Source of the DNA: Collinsella sp.
GTDB taxonomy: Bacteria > Actinomycetota > Coriobacteriia > Coriobacteriales > Coriobacteriaceae
Direction of reading: 5' to 3'
Assembly: GCA_019419455.1 (NCBI GenBank)
Contig: DXZW01000041.1
Coordinates: 1 to 64,000, forward strand
DNA length: 64,000 bases
Part shown: piece by piece, positions 44,701 through 51,242 of the stretch
How the letters are laid out: the number at the start of each line of letters is the position of its first letter
Position numbering within the stretch: the first letter of the stretch is position 1
Position numbers and translations under genes: made by a program
Notes under the pieces: model-generated
Told to the model about the DNA's origin: nothing
Databases searched by the model: none
What the model saw: only the letters and a program-made list of their open reading frames with translations

Positions 44701-46445
44701 ATGGTGCCGACGGAAGGTTTCCCCAGGGCACCCAGCTTACGCTCATCGATGCGAACGCTGATGGCAAGGCCGGTGGCAGAGAGTATCACTATACGGTGGG
44801 CGAAGGCGGAGCAACGAGCGTTTCCCTGAGCGGAAACGACGGCTTTAAGGATTCTGCGGGCAATCCATATCAGGAGCGATGGCTGAGCGAGATCTTGGGT
44901 GTGTCGGCCACGCAGGATGGCGCCGGCACATGGACCGTGTGTGATAACGAGGCAGAGGCGACCGCTAAAGCGAAACTCGATGGCAAGTGGACGCTGTTTA
45001 AGGTTGCGGGTGCTGACGTTCCCAGCAACAGTCGCTATACGCTAAAGGTACCCAAGGAGAAGGATACCGGCAGAGAGAAGCGTGCATCGGAGAGCGTCTA
45101 CCTAGTTGTCAACGTGCCCAAGTCGGGCGACGGCGTGACGCAAGCTAGTATCAACGGTTTTACGGCTTCGTCTATTGACTCGAATTCTTCGGGTGGCCGC
45201 ATATCTTGGAATCTGCATCATGTTTTACGCACCGATGGCAGCGACGATATTCAAAACAGTACGGCATCGACATACAGCATCTTGTCCAATTATGAGCAGA
45301 ATGTAGTCGACAAAAAAGATGGGGCGTGCATTCCGGTTTCGAAGTCGGAGGACGGTGCCGCCTACGTTCTTTCTCTCGATGTCATGGATACGGTTACGTT
45401 TAGCCCGAGCCAATACTATACAGAGAGCGACCATCTGTTCTATCAGCTCGATACATCGCTGTGTCGCTATGGCGCCAACAACAACCTAATGGGAGTAAGC
45501 AGTTTCCCGAGCGGAACTTCGGCAATTGCGAAGTTCTATGTTGCCATCGGCAATCAGAACTACAGGTGGAGTGGCAGCGATTGGGAGCCGTATGACGCTT
45601 CGACGCCTGCGTTTACACAGATTGTGACGGATACGGGTGATGACTCACTGAGGCTCACGCTCGACCATGACCTTGCCGGAATCCGCAAGCGTGCAGCGGG
45701 CGGATCCTTTACCGTGCGTACGGTAGTGGAAGAGATTCGCCTTACGCCGGACGGCTGCAACAAGGTTATCTCCCTGTCCAAGCAGTCTGGCGAGGACGCC
45801 TGTACCAAGATGTCCTATACCGCCAAGCTTTCGACGCGTAAGGAAGGCCTTAATACCTCGAGCCTGACGCAGACGAAGCGCGGTAACGTCGGGTACTATC
45901 GCATGGACACGGGTGATACGACCATTACGCTTTCTGCGCCAGATAAGTCGCAGCTTGGCATTAACGTGGACGACCTGCGTCCGATCGCGAATGGCACGAT
46001 TGGTCTGGGTGCCACGTATGAACTGGGTGGACTTAGCAACGCCGCCGAGGCAATTGCAAATGCCGACTCTGTTGTGTACACGCTCGAGCTGCAGCGCCGC
46101 GGAACCGACGGCACGTATGAGAGCGTAACGGATGATATCTCAAACTACGTAACAGTGACGGAGAGTAAGCTTGCCGCGGTCGCTCCCTCCGGTAGCACGA
46201 TCACCTTCACTGACTCGAAGGAGAATGGCAAGTTCAAAACGCAGAACGGTGACACTACGTTTAGCCTGCCCTTTACCGTTAAGGTCAACACGCAGGTTGA
46301 ACAGCGTGAGCAGTTCTACGCGAACTATCGATTGGTAATGAGAGCGAGCCTGGTTAAGGGCGACGTGGCGAGCGCAAAGCCTCAATCGCCCGACTATGTG
46401 ACCTATACGCTCACGAGGGTGAACCTCAACGGCATCGACCACTAG
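35724..46445 (+). CDS. Giant secreted GLUG-motif surface protein (putative adhesin)
   Basis: 3,573 residues, the largest product here. A signal peptide (about 1-30) is followed by an acidic Asp/Ala/Thr/Gly linker (about 40-140). Long beta-repeat regions then contain at least 18 GGhhGxh motifs of GLUG type, for example near residues 415, 553, 598, 1009, 1046, 1095, 1863, 1905, 2315, 2364, 2405, 2455, 2498, 2534 and 2564 (GGVVGYVG, GGLLGYS, GGYVGTVA, GGVLGYA). Residues about 2700-3573 lack these and look like mixed beta domains. No LPxTG/LAxTG signal or C-terminal helix is visible, so anchoring is unclear. GLUG proteins are linked to adhesion. It follows three TasA-like genes in the same direction, with AAGAGG before its ATG, and ends at a terminator. 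Confidence 0.85.
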   Translation: MRTAKRILAEFMTVIMVLQACSPTVAAVAAGWQNISSEIAAASAEASDAAESGETKSDVTTGSGSSDTGAAGDGAEDDATKGDTATGDTADSAAGSDSTGDQTEGDDAAGGAAADDAEQDADAAVSEDAEAQADASITNLDELVDLLKANGAESIVCKDDRSGIQSLNVTLSKAFAVLSNADASLYYDAQIKVIITGDAKLTESADNGMSFQGLGSDERPFEGRIYRSLDDDSPVELTTDRTVFNNLKLSGQKNRVRIKWVGATSYSAPMVASKVSGAENSEESKALIASVDIADPVNADVKDTTSALTAPLLGTTTGNLTANVTYSLTPTCSRKNLNANATGNIGLIANTVESGTLTVESVTFPNDLASDGTVKTSSGNAGLLVGEVKDGATLSIGALTNVPTTTVQSTNGSAGGVVGLVGSSAGAMVNVTEALDLRALTVKGTTASGGFIGKATVLTLGADNKQIRCPLNIGDENSACSGGVIGDVSFAQGFIVKPNMFDLGNLVTLGASQRAGALFGMADISNGDIVVQGGAYKSKLALPEDVSVNGSYGGLVGKVFATKTDDKGALRAFVVQKDADKKTCSIEFELAGKLSDTGGVVGYVGDNADSNSQPVNSQPVAAVLDGVTVTCKGVASARTDAGKFGGAVGVIDTRSVLDVRDFTLTSDNAIGGAANNRAAGIAGSARNAVIKFSGITNLSGASFAENATTGQLVYENNNALIFAAGDGSNGNVTDEGATGWTYRRSNKASKTDDIATYGEVIRLGDKFITLDPSTHKLTLPASLALTNGAYTLTSVEDFAKLVITWQTNGYYSMVEGVSENNPNILQSSTITVNGTIDLKGTGLTGFTQDRADGSQVFSGTLNGGGTNGNGTINLAVGEPYGKRGEAVLDGNDTSNGNGKIYRHGRLGLFAAVNGAAISNVTIAGSMKFDNGSAIDAGSLAGSIVGNLALSGVACKTNIACDDTFANDVNIGGIAGSVSAASTVAFESNSRAQATITTAKTLNGNMRIGGAIGYVGDYTSTFNVTRLEVGGSIETGNCASGKIAQVGGLIGCIAQSTYNAGTIANSADKHVNISGLSFNSFKMNVGRNGDALNGAGGLLGYSWGNAIVTIGGAAANTSGSTYALKTTNNTTVTANDSTEVGGLVYAASGHWIINNYAIDLSGTTIKAGAAQTLGVLVCRGCKVDNKTTYGVENYIGLYLEDRACWETAYRVPSGEGAIVAPGVTSFDEWVGSGVKPSKGSKLMDAGCNAVVSLHTRNDKLDMDGDATNGNSYQNRSTFGQSHKTNGNTRYFYNLDGAYDRCEGGFSGGQIDTADKLLLWSAFCYAPAGIRSTIVPDGTTGLDGSITITGTIDLAGYSYYPTQPIGEVTVNNAAITFYYSKIKAEQNGNKLNSDATQHENMHCGLFRTVANGDLTVSNVTLGGTVGPVINDGKSSTDAIGAGGSSSGALVCRYVCGSSDGSGTKIRKISIDDLTLNNLIVDGANSATDANAYMPLLINEMQKYVSLNAKNIKTTGYTSGTKAATSLFGKLGVGSEADQVTAKFERISLPSQNSNTIFTHASLLESFGYKSTGTGSADYTFTKVEANAGMVTYGSEIDAENKEYSGKQLWYYDEATYGAVSGYVTVDGKKDGDVRPWFGDYLPYVYKGKATEDGVQYHEIKVNQRIPKLVEGCGTYGDPYAVKDAAEMNAIANYINNQTALDGWEVTIVVDQSALCNRRRNNSNDNEITYVYKQANDAGEKWEKRTGDNATDHSATLSDDMMHRYIQSAYYSIEPTEGNTITLDGASFGGFGNRANPFRGVIVGNFGSDNKNATIKIENNKGSLRGLIPYSYGSVVRSLNINYVNASATITYSAKDSDGVPTAFFGGVIGCILGGDNIIDGVVVNNPNNGSTTYDFTVTGSSHLVPIGGYVGAIAGGGVIFRNTGDSWRGGTKEKFKPVAEGGANYGLYDNPYVGRVIDGYAFSEGCARTVDNGDANYKINELTKKGTSCVTTTGTDNKYLGTNAEAPVTMVENAQGLLVLSAIISSGAGAGAAHTNYSNNGVFRGSKAYWGSDSQDPAICGYLFGNKEYGKVRNASYANVGKPESAAGDFEIAKNDDQKAPGKQGWHGPLDHDDDVNSPYLVASYAADYQTGYVCASKSIGMSLEFKQGDTYDMTGYGTGYVGLSGRYYSNACNSNEAATDRDRITPHVATIDGNGATITVGTKGAAYGVVEYADDDYKVSGVGGLFSTVMFTSSYVAPSVTANDGAQVKDLTFSNCNVALTYIDTNGEAKPGGAPNDLTGAGLLAGATANYDDGTCGIYCNVQMKNCTVSGAKSVGGLLGSSGRARRTTSEDRTYMVEFGDGWGPAYLYDCSYTGLNVTGEKNVGGYVGTVASACGVWTTAGTGVSEKTVAANSTITATGTTPYVGGVLGYAKSSDISVNTNVGTTEAVSSSSTAVISGVNVLATGENTDTCMGAGGVLGSAYSGVISMSNVRIDGGDGSKNALIGDETGKNTTIRNAGGLIGEVTTSIYRSNVYWFEGCSVENIDVAGTNQCSGGLIGYFYSNDGITCNNIAIEGAAIKGSWSGGLLGAIHNGSDVINVTNTRVSNTTFGGTSNGGIAGDGRGQFHLVNVLMDGNTYKKDAKQGVLLGEVDTGDNRYSLSAAGVDVKPGDGKTTSDLPPMVYTTNAAAVNKKTYIAFGDYNDKLAVPGKGITLYGADDTATTAASPYVTTSPVSTLAVRASNGDTTDRYLFGDGAAIDTAATIQSQAGARVPGRYTYTNIGGINDNGAYQNTSSYNAKSVASMFNVNNDASDSKVATDFPVLVISGADNTTVKSYLNIITNGGFSDACRLNNENGTNPHVTAKAEVFQLKDGVFVKDDDASNNPTLRVVNNGKNNMSFSPSSDWDNGKGRFTLLTVTFTEAGQSYNVQVPIIVKRKLEIDFTATYDYGTKFKEKDYANLGKDAHVLTSFGEPMTGLLTWTYNSANGKEVDFGWDSYMAAGGSMKGLGKNILFNGADGRFPQGTQLTLIDANADGKAGGREYHYTVGEGGATSVSLSGNDGFKDSAGNPYQERWLSEILGVSATQDGAGTWTVCDNEAEATAKAKLDGKWTLFKVAGADVPSNSRYTLKVPKEKDTGREKRASESVYLVVNVPKSGDGVTQASINGFTASSIDSNSSGGRISWNLHHVLRTDGSDDIQNSTASTYSILSNYEQNVVDKKDGACIPVSKSEDGAAYVLSLDVMDTVTFSPSQYYTESDHLFYQLDTSLCRYGANNNLMGVSSFPSGTSAIAKFYVAIGNQNYRWSGSDWEPYDASTPAFTQIVTDTGDDSLRLTLDHDLAGIRKRAAGGSFTVRTVVEEIRLTPDGCNKVISLSKQSGEDACTKMSYTAKLSTRKEGLNTSSLTQTKRGNVGYYRMDTGDTTITLSAPDKSQLGINVDDLRPIANGTIGLGATYELGGLSNAAEAIANADSVVYTLELQRRGTDGTYESVTDDISNYVTVTESKLAAVAPSGSTITFTDSKENGKFKTQNGDTTFSLPFTVKVNTQVEQREQFYANYRLVMRASLVKGDVASAKPQSPDYVTYTLTRVNLNGIDH

Positions 46446-46470
46446 TTCCGAAGCCAATTAGCTTCGCAAA

Positions 46471-46505
46471 GGGGGCGGCAACCACCCGGTTGCCGCCCCC
46501 CCTTT
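46471..46505 (+). terminator. Terminator of the surface operon
   Basis: GGGGGCGGCA / TGCCGCCCCC stem with a 10-base loop, then CCTTT. A second small hairpin lies at 46449-46466. Confidence 0.8.
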
Positions 46506-46536
46506 CTAGTCTGCGCGATCCCAGTCTTGGACTCCG

Positions 46537-46741
46537 CTGGACGGTTAGTTCAGATACGTATAATTCCAGACCGCAGCAGGCGCATCCGGCGCTCGTTTTG
46601 GGGAAGAAAGGGGCTCAAAACTAGGGTTCGGTAGCTATCTGGGATCGATTTGCGTGCAATGAGTCGCCAAAGAACCCTCTCCGGGGACCATAGCGCAGCT
46701 TTATCAGCATAGAAAAATACGTATCTGAACTAACTGTCCAG
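46537..46741. mobile_element. 205-bp inverted-repeat element, family A copy 3
   Basis: Ends are CTGGACGGTTAGTTCAGATA and TATCTGAACTAACTGTCCAG. It is 205 bp, with an interior unlike copies 1 and 2. Confidence 0.7.
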
Positions 46742-46820
46742 CCGCCGTTGGAGAAAGGTGTTTTAGCTCTCCCGACCCCTCCACCAAGCTTTCCAACTTT
46801 CCATTTAACTTAACACCTAA

Positions 46821-46895
46821 GGTGGAAAGCTGGGTAGAAAGCTGGAAAGTTAAGCGGAAAGCTGGAAAGTTAAGTAGAAAGCTGGAAAGTAAGCG
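46821..46895. repeat. 20-bp tandem repeats (GAAAGCTGGAAAGTTAAGCG)
   Basis: Units at 46837, 46857 and 46877 have one or two changes each, with a degenerate half-unit before 46837. A reverse-complement-like segment (GCTTTCCAACTTTCC) lies just upstream at 46789-46804, giving hairpin potential. Confidence 0.7.
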
Positions 46896-47167
46896 GAAGA
46901 CTGACATGCTAGCTCAGAGGCTGAGGGGTTAATAATTATGAAAACCATACCAAGCGAAACAAAAAGATATCAATCTGGTTGGTAAAACACCATCAATGAG
47001 CTGCGGGCTAACTAGCTGCGTAAATTAAACGTAAAGAAATGTCGCAAATAAATAGCAAATGCCCAGATGACGCCGTTGCTATTTTCAATTAACTGCTACG
47101 CGCGAACAGCAAAATGCTACTATCTAACATGCACGTAAGAAAGCAGTTTAACGGTTAAGGCTAAGAA
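46896..47167. other. AT-rich non-coding stretch
   Basis: This is markedly AT-richer than the rest of the window, with no credible ORF on either strand. It probably holds the promoter of the HTH gene (TACTAT near 47119-47124 is a possible -10) and may be an acquired scar. Confidence 0.5.
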
Positions 47168-47176
47168 GTGGCAGGT

Positions 47177-47572
47177 ATGTCAGAAGCAACAAGGGCTCGC
47201 ACGCATGCGCCCGAGGTCAGGCAGCGCGCCGTCGAGATCCTCCAAGAGGGGGTCGGTCATCGCGCCCTCGCCGCGGAGCTTGGCATTCCCCAGGCAACGG
47301 CTCGTCAGTGGGCCCGCGCATACGCCGTGGGCGGTGCCGACGCCGTGCTCAACGCCGGTTCGCATCATCGCACCTATTCGTACGAAGTTAAGCTCGCCGT
47401 GGTTAAGGACCGCTTGGAAAACGGCCTGACGGTTCGCGAGGCCATGATCAAGCATAAGATCCCCAGCGAGTCTTCGGTCAAGGCTTGGTGCCGCCAGTAT
47501 CGCGAGAGCGGTGAGTCCGCGCTGGTCGATAAGCCGCGCGGTCGCAAGCCGCGCGTTAAAAAGGCGGAATAG
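47177..47572 (+). CDS. Small protein with two helix-turn-helix motifs (transposase-orfA-like)
   Basis: About 131 residues, basic. Two HTH units: residues about 8-50 (RQRAVEILQEGVGHRALAAELGIPQATARQWARAY) and about 65-115 (KLAVVKDRLENGLTVREAMIKHKIPSESSVKAWCRQY). The tail is Lys/Arg-rich. This matches the OrfA/HTH_28-type binding part of IS3-family transposases, but no OrfB or IS ends are nearby. It is either a domesticated regulator or a remnant. The start is ambiguous: GTG 47168 or ATG 47177, both with AAGAAG/AAGG-like sites. A terminator follows. Confidence 0.7.
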   Translation: MSEATRARTHAPEVRQRAVEILQEGVGHRALAAELGIPQATARQWARAYAVGGADAVLNAGSHHRTYSYEVKLAVVKDRLENGLTVREAMIKHKIPSESSVKAWCRQYRESGESALVDKPRGRKPRVKKAE

Positions 47573-47584
47573 CGAATGGGATGG

Positions 47585-47609
47585 TGCGCCCACGGGGGCG
47601 CATTTTTCT
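47585..47609 (+). terminator. Terminator of the HTH gene
   Basis: TGCGCCC pairs with GGGCGCA around a short loop, then five T, 13 bp past the stop. Confidence 0.65.
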
Positions 47610-47753
47610 TGCTGCCCCTCTACTCCAATGCGGACAGACTCCTTGCCCCGTGCGCCTAAAACTCCCCAGTTGACCGAAAACTCGCTGCCGCTACTCCTCA
47701 ACTGAGCTATAACGTTAAACAATTGCAGCGTTTTTGCATGGGGGAGTGATGGT

Positions 47754-50636
47754 ATGACGCTACTGTATTTCCTTACCCTGTTTCCGCTGGTACCGGCACT
47801 GGGCATGCTGCTCGCGCGCGGTGACCGCGCCCGCGATGCGGTGGGGCTTGTAGGCTCCGGCATTATTATGGCGGTGACAGTTGTAGTCGCCGTCATGTTT
47901 TTTGGCACGGGCCCGCAGAGCTTTGAGGTTGCCCCCGGTACCTCGCATGTGCTCTCGATCATCAGCTCCGCCATCGATGTCATCCTGTGCGCCGTCATCC
48001 TGTACAACGCGTACAAATATAAGAACGCGCTCACCACGGTGCTCGGCATAGTCCAGCTGGTGGGCTCGCTCGCCTTTGCAGCCATGACGCTGCCCGCGGC
48101 CGAAGCCGTCACGGCAACGCCACTCTACCTGGACTACATGAGCGTGATCATGGTCCTCGCCGTCGGCATCGTCGGCAGTCTAATCTGCGTGTATGCCCTG
48201 GGCTACATGAAGGACTTCCAGGCGCACGACGAGCACGAGGCCGCACTGCGCGGCCAGACGGCGCCCGACCGTCGCCCGCAGTTCCTGGCGCTTATGTTCC
48301 TGTTCCTCTCGGCCATGTTCGTCATCGTGACGAGCGACAACCTTGAGTGGCTGTTCTGCGGCTGGGAAATCACCACCGTGTGCTCGTTCCTTATGATTGG
48401 CTACACGCGCACGCCCGAGGCCATCAAGAACGCCTTCACCCAGATCATCCTCAACATGCTGGGCGGTATCGCGTTTTTGGCCGGACTCATGTTCCTGCAC
48501 GTCAACGGCATGCCGCTGACCATCTCGGGCATGATCGAGCTTTCCGGCGCCGGAATCGCGCAATCCGCGCTGCTGGTCATGCCGGTCATCCTGTTGTCGC
48601 TCGCCGCACTCACCAAGGCCGCACAGATGCCGTTCCACACTTGGCTGTTGGGTGCCATGGTTGCCCCCACTCCCACGAGCGCCCTGCTGCACTCGTCAAC
48701 CATGGTCAAAGCCGGCGTGTTTTTGATGGTCAAGCTGAGCCCACTCTATGCCATCTATCCCGTGACCGGCTTTATGGTCACGAGTGTGGGTGCCATCACG
48801 TTTTTGCTCGCTGCCCTCATGGCCATCTCGCAGAGTAATGCCAAACGCGTGCTCGCGTACTCCACCATCTCCAACTTGGGCCTCATCAGCGCCTGCTTGG
48901 GTGTCGGCGCGCCCGAGGCCGTGTGGGCGGCCATCTTCCTAATCCTGTTCCACACGGTGGCCAAGTCGCTGCTGTTCCTGTGCGTGGGCACGGCCGAGCA
49001 TCATATCGGCAGCCGCGATATCGAGGACATGGACGGTATGTTCAGCCGCATGCCGCACCTGACGCGCCTGATGATGCTGGGTATCATGGGCATGTTTGTG
49101 GCGCCGTTTGGCATGCTCGTGTCCAAGTGGGGCGCCCTGGTGGCGTTTGCGCAGACCGGCAACGTGCTCATGATCATGGTGCTTGCCTTTGGCTCGGCCG
49201 CGACGTTTTACTTCTGGGGCAAGTGGCTTGCCAAGCTTTCGGGCGTCGACCCCACGGCTCAAAACGTTGAGGTCAATGTCCATAAGACCGAATGGATGGC
49301 CCTCAACACCATCGCCGCGCTGCTGATTCTGTGCTGCGTGGCGTTTCCGGTTATCTCGAGCGGTCTGGTGTCGCCTTACTTGGCCATGGTGTTTGGCCGC
49401 GTGCCGTACGTTATTGGCAAGGACGCCATGTATCTGATGGTGGTTATCGTGGCTTTTATCGCCGTGGTGCTGCTGACGTCATTCCGCGTGAGCAACAAAC
49501 CGCACGTCAACGTGTACCTTTCGGGCGTGGGAACCGACAAATATCGCCATTTCCGCGGCTCGATGGGACACGAGGTGAAGGCCGAAAAGCGCAATTGGTA
49601 CTCGGAGGACGCCCTTGGCGAGAAGCGTATTGGCCCCGCGGGTAGCGTCGTATGCTGCAGCATTATCTTGTTTGCGCTGCTGTGTTGCGCATGGATTGGG
49701 CCCGAGCGGCTTGCCATGAGCGCGCCCTCGGTGCTGCGCGGCAAGTATTTCGAAGGTTCGGGCGTCGTGGGCATCTTTATTGGCACCGTGGCGTTTGCCT
49801 TGCTGGCGCCGCTTGCGGGCGGCTTGATCGACGGCATCGACCGCAAGCTTTCGGCTCGCATGCAGGGCCGCGTGGGCCCGCGCCTGCTGCAACCGTTCTA
49901 CGACGTTGCCAAGCTGCTGCGCAAGGCCCCTGCCAGCGTAAACACCATGGACGATACCTACATGGCGTGCGCGCTCATCTTCACCGTCGTGGGCGGCGGC
50001 ATTTTTGTGTCGGGTTCCAACACGCTGCTGTGCGCTTTTATGGTGACGCTCGCCGCGATCTTTGTGGTGCTGGCGTCCGCCTCGACGCAAAGCCCGTTTG
50101 CCCAGGTTGGCGCCGACCGCGAGCTGCTGCAGGTTATGAGTTACGAGCCCGCCGTTCTGCTGATGAGCGTGGGCCTGTACCTTGCCACCGACAGCTTCGA
50201 CTCCATCGCCGTGACGGGGCAGTCGGCCCCCATCATCGTGTACAGCGCGCCCATTTTCCTCGCACTGCTCGCGGTGCTTACCATCAAGCTGCGCAAGTCG
50301 CCGTTTGACCTTTCGTACTCACATCACGCGCATCAGGAGATTGTCCAGGGCGTCGCCACCGAGATGAGCGGCGGCACGCTGGCCAAGATGACCCTTATGC
50401 ACTGGTGCGAGACCGTGCTGTTTTTGATGTGGGTGGGCATGTTCTTTGTCTGGGACAACCCGGTGAGCTGGGTCGTAGCCCTGGTCGTGATGGTCGCGAC
50501 GTATTTTGTCGAGGTGCTGATCGATAACACCTTTGCCCGCAGTACCTGGCGCAGCTGCTTTAAGCTCGGCTGGGGCGTGGCGCTGGTGTTTGGCCTGCTC
50601 AACCTTATGCCCATCCTCGTCGACGTGTTTATTTAG
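47754..50636 (+). CDS. Fused antiporter-like (HyfB/NuoL) and NuoH-like (HyfC/HycD) membrane subunit of group 4 hydrogenase
   Basis: 960 residues, about 20 or more membrane helices. The N-terminal part (about 1-600) is a NuoL/MrpA-type antiporter domain with key charged sites GWEITTVCSFLMIGY (Glu) and KAAQMPFHTWLLGAMVAPTPTSALLHSSTMVKAGVFL (Lys). The C-terminal part (about 675-960) is NuoH-like: DRKLSARMQGRVGPRLLQPFYDVAKLLRK, AQVGADRELLQVMSYEP and KLRKSPFDLSYSHHAHQEIVQG. Usually these are two proteins (about 610 and 310 residues in formate hydrogenlyase); here they are one. The linker contains a charged loop (VKAEKRNWYSEDALGEKRIG). It would translocate protons or sodium. Four hydrogenase genes follow. 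Confidence 0.9.
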   Translation: MTLLYFLTLFPLVPALGMLLARGDRARDAVGLVGSGIIMAVTVVVAVMFFGTGPQSFEVAPGTSHVLSIISSAIDVILCAVILYNAYKYKNALTTVLGIVQLVGSLAFAAMTLPAAEAVTATPLYLDYMSVIMVLAVGIVGSLICVYALGYMKDFQAHDEHEAALRGQTAPDRRPQFLALMFLFLSAMFVIVTSDNLEWLFCGWEITTVCSFLMIGYTRTPEAIKNAFTQIILNMLGGIAFLAGLMFLHVNGMPLTISGMIELSGAGIAQSALLVMPVILLSLAALTKAAQMPFHTWLLGAMVAPTPTSALLHSSTMVKAGVFLMVKLSPLYAIYPVTGFMVTSVGAITFLLAALMAISQSNAKRVLAYSTISNLGLISACLGVGAPEAVWAAIFLILFHTVAKSLLFLCVGTAEHHIGSRDIEDMDGMFSRMPHLTRLMMLGIMGMFVAPFGMLVSKWGALVAFAQTGNVLMIMVLAFGSAATFYFWGKWLAKLSGVDPTAQNVEVNVHKTEWMALNTIAALLILCCVAFPVISSGLVSPYLAMVFGRVPYVIGKDAMYLMVVIVAFIAVVLLTSFRVSNKPHVNVYLSGVGTDKYRHFRGSMGHEVKAEKRNWYSEDALGEKRIGPAGSVVCCSIILFALLCCAWIGPERLAMSAPSVLRGKYFEGSGVVGIFIGTVAFALLAPLAGGLIDGIDRKLSARMQGRVGPRLLQPFYDVAKLLRKAPASVNTMDDTYMACALIFTVVGGGIFVSGSNTLLCAFMVTLAAIFVVLASASTQSPFAQVGADRELLQVMSYEPAVLLMSVGLYLATDSFDSIAVTGQSAPIIVYSAPIFLALLAVLTIKLRKSPFDLSYSHHAHQEIVQGVATEMSGGTLAKMTLMHWCETVLFLMWVGMFFVWDNPVSWVVALVVMVATYFVEVLIDNTFARSTWRSCFKLGWGVALVFGLLNLMPILVDVFI

Positions 50637-50648
50637 GAGGCGGCATCC

Positions 50649-51242
50649 ATGGATCATAAAATGTCGCGCTCGCCGTGGGTTATTCATTACGACGGCTCGA
50701 GCTGCAACGGATGCGATATCGAGGTGCTGGCCTCGCTCACGCCGCTGTTCGATGCGGAGCGCTTTGGCGTGGTCAATACCGGCAACCCCAAGCATGCGGA
50801 CATCTTTTTGGTGACGGGCTCGGTCAACGCTCAGAACTTGCCCGTCGTGCGCCAGATTTACAACCAGATGCTCGAGCCCAAGTGCGTGGTGGCCTGCGGC
50901 ATCTGCGCGTGCTCGGGCGGCGTGTTCCGCGATGCCTACAACGTGATCGGCGGCGTGGACCGCGCGATTCCCGTGGACGTGTACGCGCCCGGATGCGCCA
51001 TTCGCCCCGAGACCGTGATCGATGCCATCGTGGAGGCGTGCGGCATCCTGGACCAGAAGGAGGCCGTGATGCGCGCCGGCGGCGACCCGCTTACCGTGGG
51101 CGGCGCCGCAACCTGGGACGGTGGCGTTGAGCTGGGCGAGGACGGGTTTGTGGCTGCGGCTGAGGCCGGCGACGTGCCCGCCGCTGGCGACGCATCTGCT
51201 GGGACGCTCGCCGCGTCCGTCGCTGCAAAGGAGGCCGAGTAA
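50649..51242 (+). CDS. Group 4 [NiFe]-hydrogenase small subunit (NuoB/HycG-like)
   Basis: 197 residues. It carries the proximal [4Fe-4S] cluster: Cys pair in SSCNGCDIEVL, Cys in VVACGICACSGG, and Cys in YAPGCAIRPETV. It contacts both the large subunit and the membrane arm. The C-terminal 40 residues are Gly/Ala-rich and may be flexible. AGGAGG precedes ATG 50649. The stop overlaps the next start (TAATG). Confidence 0.9.
   Translation: MDHKMSRSPWVIHYDGSSCNGCDIEVLASLTPLFDAERFGVVNTGNPKHADIFLVTGSVNAQNLPVVRQIYNQMLEPKCVVACGICACSGGVFRDAYNVIGGVDRAIPVDVYAPGCAIRPETVIDAIVEACGILDQKEAVMRAGGDPLTVGGAATWDGGVELGEDGFVAAAEAGDVPAAGDASAGTLAASVAAKEAE

Noticed and set aside
47177..47572. HTH protein considered as part of an intact IS3 element
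   Set aside because: No OrfB, no terminal inverted repeats and no target duplication were found around it.
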